Shown here: positions 58,371 through 64,000 of the stretch, one piece after another
How positions within the stretch are numbered: position 1 is the stretch's first letter
Layout of the letters: each line of letters opens with the position of its first letter
Assembly (NCBI RefSeq): GCF_025698545.1
Contig: NC_068577.1
Location: 14,461,501 to 14,525,500 of the forward strand
Length of the DNA stretch: 64,000 nucleotides
DNA from: Gossypium raimondii
Taxonomy: Eukaryota > Streptophyta > Magnoliopsida > Malvales > Malvaceae
Reading direction: 5' to 3'
Made by a program: the position numbers and the translations under genes
The notes under the pieces: model-generated
Told to the model about the DNA's origin: nothing
Database searches by the model: none
Seen by the model: only the letters and a program-made list of their open reading frames with translations

Positions 58371-59830
58371 GTAGTATCACTGATAATACCATGTTGGTTC
58401 ATGATCTAATGCGAGGGTATGGTAGAAGGCATATTTCTTTTAGATGTGCCTTGAAGGTTGATCTCTAAAAAGAGTTTGATTCTTTACACTAGGGTTTTTT
58501 CTTTTCAGTGCTTAGAGCTCAAGGGTTTCTTGAAAAGTTTTTGAAGTGGATTAAAGTTTGCTTAGCTACTCCTCGATTCTCTGTCTCCCTTAATGGAAGT
58601 CTCGTGGGTTCTTTCATGGGAAGAAAGGTATTCGACAGGGAGATCCTATTTTTCCTTATCTATTTGTGCTTGCAATGGATGTGTTATTTAGGTTATTGGA
58701 TGTTGCATCCACAAATGCTCTCTTTAAGTATTATCTCAAGTGGCTTAGAGCGTAGTTATCTCATCTCATGTTTACTGATGATCTTATTTTTTTAAGGGTA
58801 CTGTTGATTCGATGGTTGGTGTTTATTGTGTTCTTCAGTAATTTTACTTGCTTTTTGGGTTGCAACTCAATGCCTCCAAAAGTGAATTGTTTGTTTCTGA
58901 GGTGCCTCGAGAGGAGTTGGCTCTCATGACTTCTTGTACAGGGTTTAAAGTTGGTAGGCTACCAATGAGGTACCTTGGTGTTCCTTTTGTTTCTCGAAAG
59001 TTGTCTCGATCTGACTGTGTTGCTTTAACCAATAGGATTTTGGACAGGATTCAAGCGTGGTCTACTAAGCACTTGAGTTTTACTGGTAGACTGCAACTTA
59101 ATAAGGTTGTGATCTTTAGTGTTCAAGCCTATTGGAACTATCAATTTCTAATGTCTAAGAGTGTTTTCAAAAAGGTTTGTCAATTATGTCTTAGCTTCTT
59201 TTAGAAAAGGAATGTTGGCTCGAGTCGAGGGGCTGGTGTTTGTTGGAAGACTATTTCTTTACCTAAATCTGGGGGGACTTGGGACTAAAAAATGTGGCAG
59301 AATGGAATCAAGCTTGCGTTTTGGAACTTATCCGTGCCTTGCTTGCAGGAGAGGGGTCTCTTTGGATCGCTTGGGTTAGTGAATATGTGTTAAAGGCTAA
59401 GAGTTTTCTGAATGTGGCTCCTACTTCGATGAGTAGCTAGAATTGACGCAGGATGCTTAAGTTGAAGCATTTGGTTGCTGCCACTTCTCAACAGTTTGTT
59501 AATGCTAAAGTGAGTACTTCTCGATTGTGGGAGGCAATTAGAACTCGTGGTCTAAAGATAGAGTGGCACTGTTTGCTACAGTTCCCTTTGCATATTGTTA
59601 AGCATTCTTTTATTGTTTGGATGGTCATTCTTAATAGGCTCCCTACTCGGGACCACTTGCTTGCTTTTGAGATTTCTGTTGATACTTATTTTTTTTTGTA
59701 TGGATGTTGCAGAGATGTGTGACCATATTTTCTTTGAGTGTAGTTTTTCAAGGAATGTGTGGCAGTCGGCTTTGCAGCTTTGCTCCATTCATAGAGCTGT
59801 GGGAACTTGGAGGCAAGAGTTAGCTTGAGC
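58371..59830 (+). pseudogene. LINE reverse transcriptase 3' part and zf-RVT
   Basis: Resumes at the exact point of the LTR insertion. Motifs in shifting frames: LMRGYGRRHISFRCALKVDL, GFLEKFLKWIKVCL, RFSVSLNGSL, KGIRQGDPIFPYLF near 58627, FTDDLIFL near 58768 (catalytic DD intact), LQLNASKSEL and MRYLGVPFVSRKLS (58848-59204). Then the zf-RVT region (59453-59830) with LWEAIRTRGLKIEWH, VWMVILNRLPTRDHL, and CDHIFFECSFSRNVW in a shifted frame. No RNase H is seen before the 3' end. Confidence 0.82.
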
Positions 59831-60415
59831 AACATTGAAAGTTAAAGTGAAAGTCCTTGCTTGTTGCTATACTCAAGCTTTCTTGGAATGCATATTTGTA
59901 TGTGATATGGATATAGAGGAACAAGAGGTATTTTGGTGCATCTTTCTTGACTGAAGATTCTGTCTTGGTGCAAATTAAAGTGATTGTGCAGGCTCGTTTA
60001 GCAGAAAGACCAATCAATAGAGCTGGCCTTGTTAATGCTTCAGTTTGTGCTTCTTGAGGTATCATTGGTTGTATAGCTTAAAGTTATTGTACAGTGATTT
60101 TTTCTTCTTTTGTAGCAGTTTAATTGCTTCTCGAATTAATAGATTTCATCATTCATCAAAAAAAAAGAAAACTTTACAAAAAAAAATCATTTTAATCCTA
60201 TTTAATTTTTCACCTCTTTTAATCTTTAATCTTACATTATTTGTTAAATCACTCCAATACCTTAAATTCATTATTTTGCTTTAAGTAACCATCTTCTGCA
60301 ACTAATACAGTATTTATAATTTTATATTGGGTTTACAACTTTGAATTTTTGGTCACTGCCTCGAGAGATTTTGTACATTGATCTTGCGTGAAAAATGAGC
60401 TTCTGCAAGCGGGTT

Positions 60416-60833
60416 TAGAGCTGTCCATGGGCGGGCGGGCCGGCCTGAGAAAAAATTCGGCCCGACTCTTAGGCCGAGCCGGCCCTACTGAAATATGGGC
60501 TGAAATTTTGCCTGAGCCCACTGGAAAAATAATAAGCCCTAGCCCGGCCCGGCCCGATTTTTAATAAACACAAAAAAAAAAATTTTAAAATAAAAAAATA
60601 AAAAAATATTTTTAAAGTATTTTAAAATTAAAAAATAAAAATAAAAAATATATATTTATTATATTCGGGCCGGGCGGGCCAAAAAAGTTGAGCCCGAGCC
60701 CGGCCCATTTTTTAAATAGGCCTCATTTTTTTGCCCAAGCACATATTTCGGGCCTATATTTTTACTCGAACCCTCCCATATTTTGGGCGGGCCGTCGGGC
60801 CGGGCCGGGCCGCCCGGCCCATGGACAGGTCTA
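60416..60833. mobile_element. GC-rich hAT-type MITE (418 bp) with 8-bp target-site duplication
   Basis: Inverted termini TAGAGCTGTCCATGGGC at 60416 and GCCCATGGACAGGTCTA ending at 60833 differ at one base. Flanks are AGCGGGTT at 60408-60415 and 60834-60841. Same layout as 24963-25363: GC-rich ends with GGGCCGGGCC palindromes and an A/T-only centre. The minus ORFs at 60333-60521 and 60659-60877 come from the palindromic ends. Confidence 0.9.
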
Positions 60834-60841
60834 AGCGGGTT

Positions 60842-62722
60842 CCTACCTATATCACGGCAAAAAAAAGTAGAATACATAGATATTGTGGATTAAAATAAAA
60901 AAAATGTTTAAAAAATATATCAAATAAAAAAAATGATATTATTAAATTAACTCTAATAGAGTACTAAACAATATAAAAGTTAAGTACTGAAAGTTTATAT
61001 AAAATTTTAATTTAATATTTTCTCCAAAACAAAAATAAAATTACTTCAACTTTAAAATAATTTTATTATACGTGAATAGTATTTTATATGACACTTAATA
61101 AAATCTCATGTTTGAATTACATGAATGGAGAAAATTGTGTTCGGAAAATGTTGCCCTTCTTTAAAGTTTAATCTAGTTAAACTCTAAATTTAATTGAGAT
61201 TCAATATAAATACCAAATATGAATTTTTTTGTTTAAAACGGTTGAAAAATATAGACATTACATATATAATAATAATAATAAGAGTAATTACATGTTATTA
61301 TTTACTATCATAAAAGAATAATCTAAATTAAAAGTGATCTAATTTAGTTAAGGTTTATTGGTTATGGATCAAATATGTGTAGATACTCTAGTAACTAATT
61401 TCTAATTGATAATTGGTTTGTTAGAAATTAGGATTAATATGCGAAGTTATATATTAGGGTTATAGTCCCAAATTATACATAAGTAACTTTTCTAATATCT
61501 CATCTCTATATTACTTGTGTGATAATTTGGAAGATTAAAACCGCAAGATTCATAGATTTCAAGAAATCAATTAATTCAGGTACGCTTTCGCATCTAGTTT
61601 GGGTCTTGATTTAACATGACAGATTCTGATGTATTAAGTTTTATTTCATCATGTTGAATCATTGAGAACGAATTAGCTCTCTATTATTTTTAAGTTAATT
61701 TTTTTTAAAAAAGTTGGATGAGTTTAATATATGAATTTGGTGTTTCAATCATACATGCATTAAAATCTTTTTGTTTTAGGGTTTATATTATATTTTATTT
61801 TTTAATTTGGGTGATGTTAAATTTTCATGCTTCAATTGAAACTCAACATTCTTAAATATATTTGAACCATTAAATTTCTACCGATTTCTTTGCTTTCTTG
61901 TTAATAATGACAATAATGAACATATATTTGCACGTTGTTTATTTATTATAATTTTTTTTTATGATTTGTGTGTTTGGTTAAAACCAAAATTGATGATATC
62001 AAACTCGCATACGTTTCGATTTAAACATGCTTTGATTGGTTGAAGGTAGTCAATGTTTAATAGCGACTTCAACGCTAATAATATCATCATAAGAATTTTT
62101 TTACTACATTCTTTTGTCTCAACATCAGTGCTTGAATTTTAATTCCTAAATTAAATGTAAAATTGATATTTAACAAACAAAACCATTAAAATTTGAAATT
62201 TGGAACTAAAATAAAAAACTATAATATTAAATTAATATTCTTTATGATCTTCTTTCTTTGATGTTTTCCATGTTCTTCTTCAACTATTTTTCTTACTAAA
62301 ATAAATTATTAGTTTTGAGATTTTCAAAGCTTTTACATAAGTCTTATTTTATTTTTGTTTGTTTCTAAAAATTATGCAACAACATTCTCTTTATTTAAAA
62401 TTTTCATTTTAAATTTAGCTACATTAGATTTGATGTATGGTTAAATTATTAGTTTTAATAATGAAGGATCTGATTGCGTAATATTGATAATTTGGGAATA
62501 TAATTAGAATAATTTAAAGTTTAGGGACCAATTTAAAATGATGTTCATAGTTTGAGGCTGTCCTACACAATTAACTCAATAAATTACAATATTGTATGTG
62601 GTCGGACACCACAAATTCAGTTGGAGAGAAAAGAAAGAAAGTCGATGAATCGATCGTGGCAGAAAGCTTTTGTACGCAATCTATCTAAGCATAACAAAAC
62701 CCATTCCTTGTGTTTCCAGTGA
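60842..62722. other. AT-rich intergenic DNA and promoter region of the DUF155 gene
   Basis: No gene or element is recognised. A short (AAT)n run is at about 61264-61280. The last 130 bp before 62723 are less AT-rich and probably form the leader of the gene. I cannot name a TATA box. Confidence 0.5.
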
Positions 62723-64000
62723 ATGGGTAGATGGAGAGCAGCTGCTTCGCTTCTCTTCACCCACTTAACCAAAACCTCCTTCCCTTCTCTTCCTCCCAAA
62801 CCTCTTTTCCTATCCCTTTCTTCAAGCCCTGCTTTCTGTTTTCTTCTTGCAAGACCATTCTCAGCTCTCCCATCTCAACTTCCCATTTATCCTAGCGATT
62901 CTGAAAATGGGTCTCCTTATTTTTCCCAACAAAATCATGGGTTTGTTTCACAAGAAGAAGAAGAGGAAATTGGCAAGATTCCCATCAAAGCTTATTTCCT
63001 TTGTACCAGGTTTGCTTTATGATATTCCATGTTTCAAATTTGATTCGAAGATAAGATTTTTAATTTTTAATTTTTGATATATCGTTTGCCTTTTTTCCTG
63101 TTACAATTTGGTTTTGGTTTTGGCAGTATCGATTTGAAGAGTATGCAAGCTGAGAATTTAAGCAACATCGTACCTCCTTCTTCTCGTTCATCAAACTATA
63201 TTGCTCTCAGATATTGTGATTTCCCTCCAGGCGTTACTGTAAGATGTTTAACAAGTTAATTTAGTTCTTCAACTTCAATTTAACTTGTTCGTACCTAGTT
63301 AATTTTGCTGGGCACCATTTTCTTGATCTTTGAGGAAATTATTAGAAGGAACAGTTTGTAGCACTAGCAATGATTAAGTCGAATTTGATAAGGAACTTCC
63401 TTTTCATTGTATAGGCTTGTGACAGTATTTCTTTTCCTTGTTGAGATATAAGTTTGATTATGGTTCTTATTTTAGCATCCTAAGATCATTCCTCGGGCTA
63501 CCGTTTATCTTTAGTGTCAAGCACATGTTAAGAATGTTTTGAGTTGAGTAACATGTTGAGTTGTACTATTTTTGTATTAAACTGCCAATTCTGCGAATGC
63601 CCTTTGTCTTTGTTGTTCGATTGTACTTCTTTTCTCTAACACCTCTATGGTTTAGGCACTTGGAATGAATGACAAAGTCAGTAGCTGCCGTTACATGGTC
63701 ATTTTTCAGTATGGTTCTGCTGTCTTGTTTAACATTGAGGACCGTGAAGTTGAGAGCTACCTCGAAATAGTTCAGAGACATGCTTCTGGATTGCTTCCAG
63801 AAATGAGGAGAGATGGTAAATTCCTTTTTGTGGGGGTGGGGTTACATTTAGTATCATATAAATTTTCATATGCCTTGAAATTTCTTTCCCTTGTATTTAT
63901 ATCATTAGCAATGGCGGCCCATGTCCATAAACAATCAAGGTTAGTGTTACCGAAAGAAAAGGTGGACTGTTGGGCGTATTTTTAAGTACTTTGGTTCAAG
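62723..64000 (+). CDS. RETARDED ROOT GROWTH-like DUF155 protein, 5' part (gene runs out of the window)
   Basis: Three exons are visible: 62723-63009, 63127-63238 and 63656-63815, joined by GT-AG introns in consistent phase (186 codons plus one base). The ATG gives MGRWRAAASLLFTHLTK, a basic, Ser/Leu-rich N-terminus without acidic residues for about 60 residues, typical of a mitochondrial transit peptide. The DUF155 domain starts at about residue 85 (IPIKAYFLCTS, then IDLKSMQAENLSNIVPP) and continues with YIALRYCDFPPG, VIFQYGSAVLFN, EVESYLEIVQRHASGLLPEMRRD. In Arabidopsis the related RRG protein is mitochondrial and needed for cell division in the root meristem; the yeast relative is RMD1-like. 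The next exon is not found before the window ends, so 63816-64000 is intron. Family assignment is strong; orthology to RRG itself is inference. Confidence 0.88.

Larger units (their letters stand above)
38888..60173 (+). mobile_element. L1-type LINE split by three nested insertion groups
   Basis: The ends are defined by the 14-bp direct repeat TTACAAAAAAAAAT at 38874-38887 and 60174-60187. The 3' end carries an A-rich tail (about 60157-60173). After removal of the LTR insertions 39864-51836, 52540-55090 and 56439-58370, with one copy of each duplication, about 4.8 kb remains, a normal length for a plant L1. It codes, in order, for a DUF4283-like ORF1, endonuclease, reverse transcriptase and zf-RVT. 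All parts have stops or frameshifts. The A-rich duplication is of low complexity, so the two ends rest on this match plus the poly(A) and coding order. Confidence 0.85.

Overview
The window is nuclear DNA of a dicot plant. Its genes have many short introns with GT-AG borders, it is AT-rich, and most of it is transposable-element sequence. The repeat families (Ty3/gypsy LTRs full of CACACGGCCGTGTG-like palindromes, and a Mutator-like element paired with a plant mobile domain gene) suggest cotton (Gossypium). That assignment is inference from memory, not a search.

I modelled five host genes. (1) 4564-6748 (+): an EDR2-like DUF1336 protein, 8 exons, 404 aa, with a probable GC-AG intron. (2) 9503-7567 (-): a group I WRKY transcription factor, 4 exons, 489 aa, convergent with the first gene and apparently frameshifted in its last ~10 codons. 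(3) 26656-29292 (+): isopentenyl phosphate kinase, 12 exons, 329 aa. (4) 30301-29774 (-): a small hydrophobic protein of unknown function. (5) 62723 to beyond the window end (+): the first three exons of a RETARDED ROOT GROWTH-like DUF155 protein. In every spliced model the exon phases add up without remainder. The genes share no evident pathway; they are separate loci between repeat blocks.

Layout. 1-4000: decayed LTR sequence and a hAT-MITE fragment. 4-9.5 kb: genes 1 and 2. 9.5-12.8 kb: AT-rich intergenic DNA, a diverged tandem duplication and a less AT-rich block of unknown origin. 12.8-18 kb: a hAT MITE in repeat DNA and a minus-strand LINE. 18-26 kb: a Mutator-like element with long terminal inverted repeats, a decayed transposase and an oppositely oriented plant mobile domain pseudogene, with another hAT MITE inside. 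26.6-30.3 kb: genes 3 and 4. 30.4-38.4 kb: a minisatellite split by a copia element, itself split by a 3 kb solo LTR. 38.9-60.2 kb: one old L1-type LINE (14-bp target-site duplication) blown up from about 4.8 kb to 21.3 kb by nested LTR insertions, including a 9 kb gag-only gypsy element. 60.4-60.8 kb: a third hAT MITE. 60.8-62.7 kb: AT-rich DNA leading into gene 5.

I found no tRNA, rRNA or CRISPR array. Apart from the five genes, long ORFs are transposon remnants or chance frames. The most notable non-gene observations are the datable insertion stack, the transposase plus mobile-domain element, and a short hairpin motif with paired changes in its stem that recurs in several LTRs.
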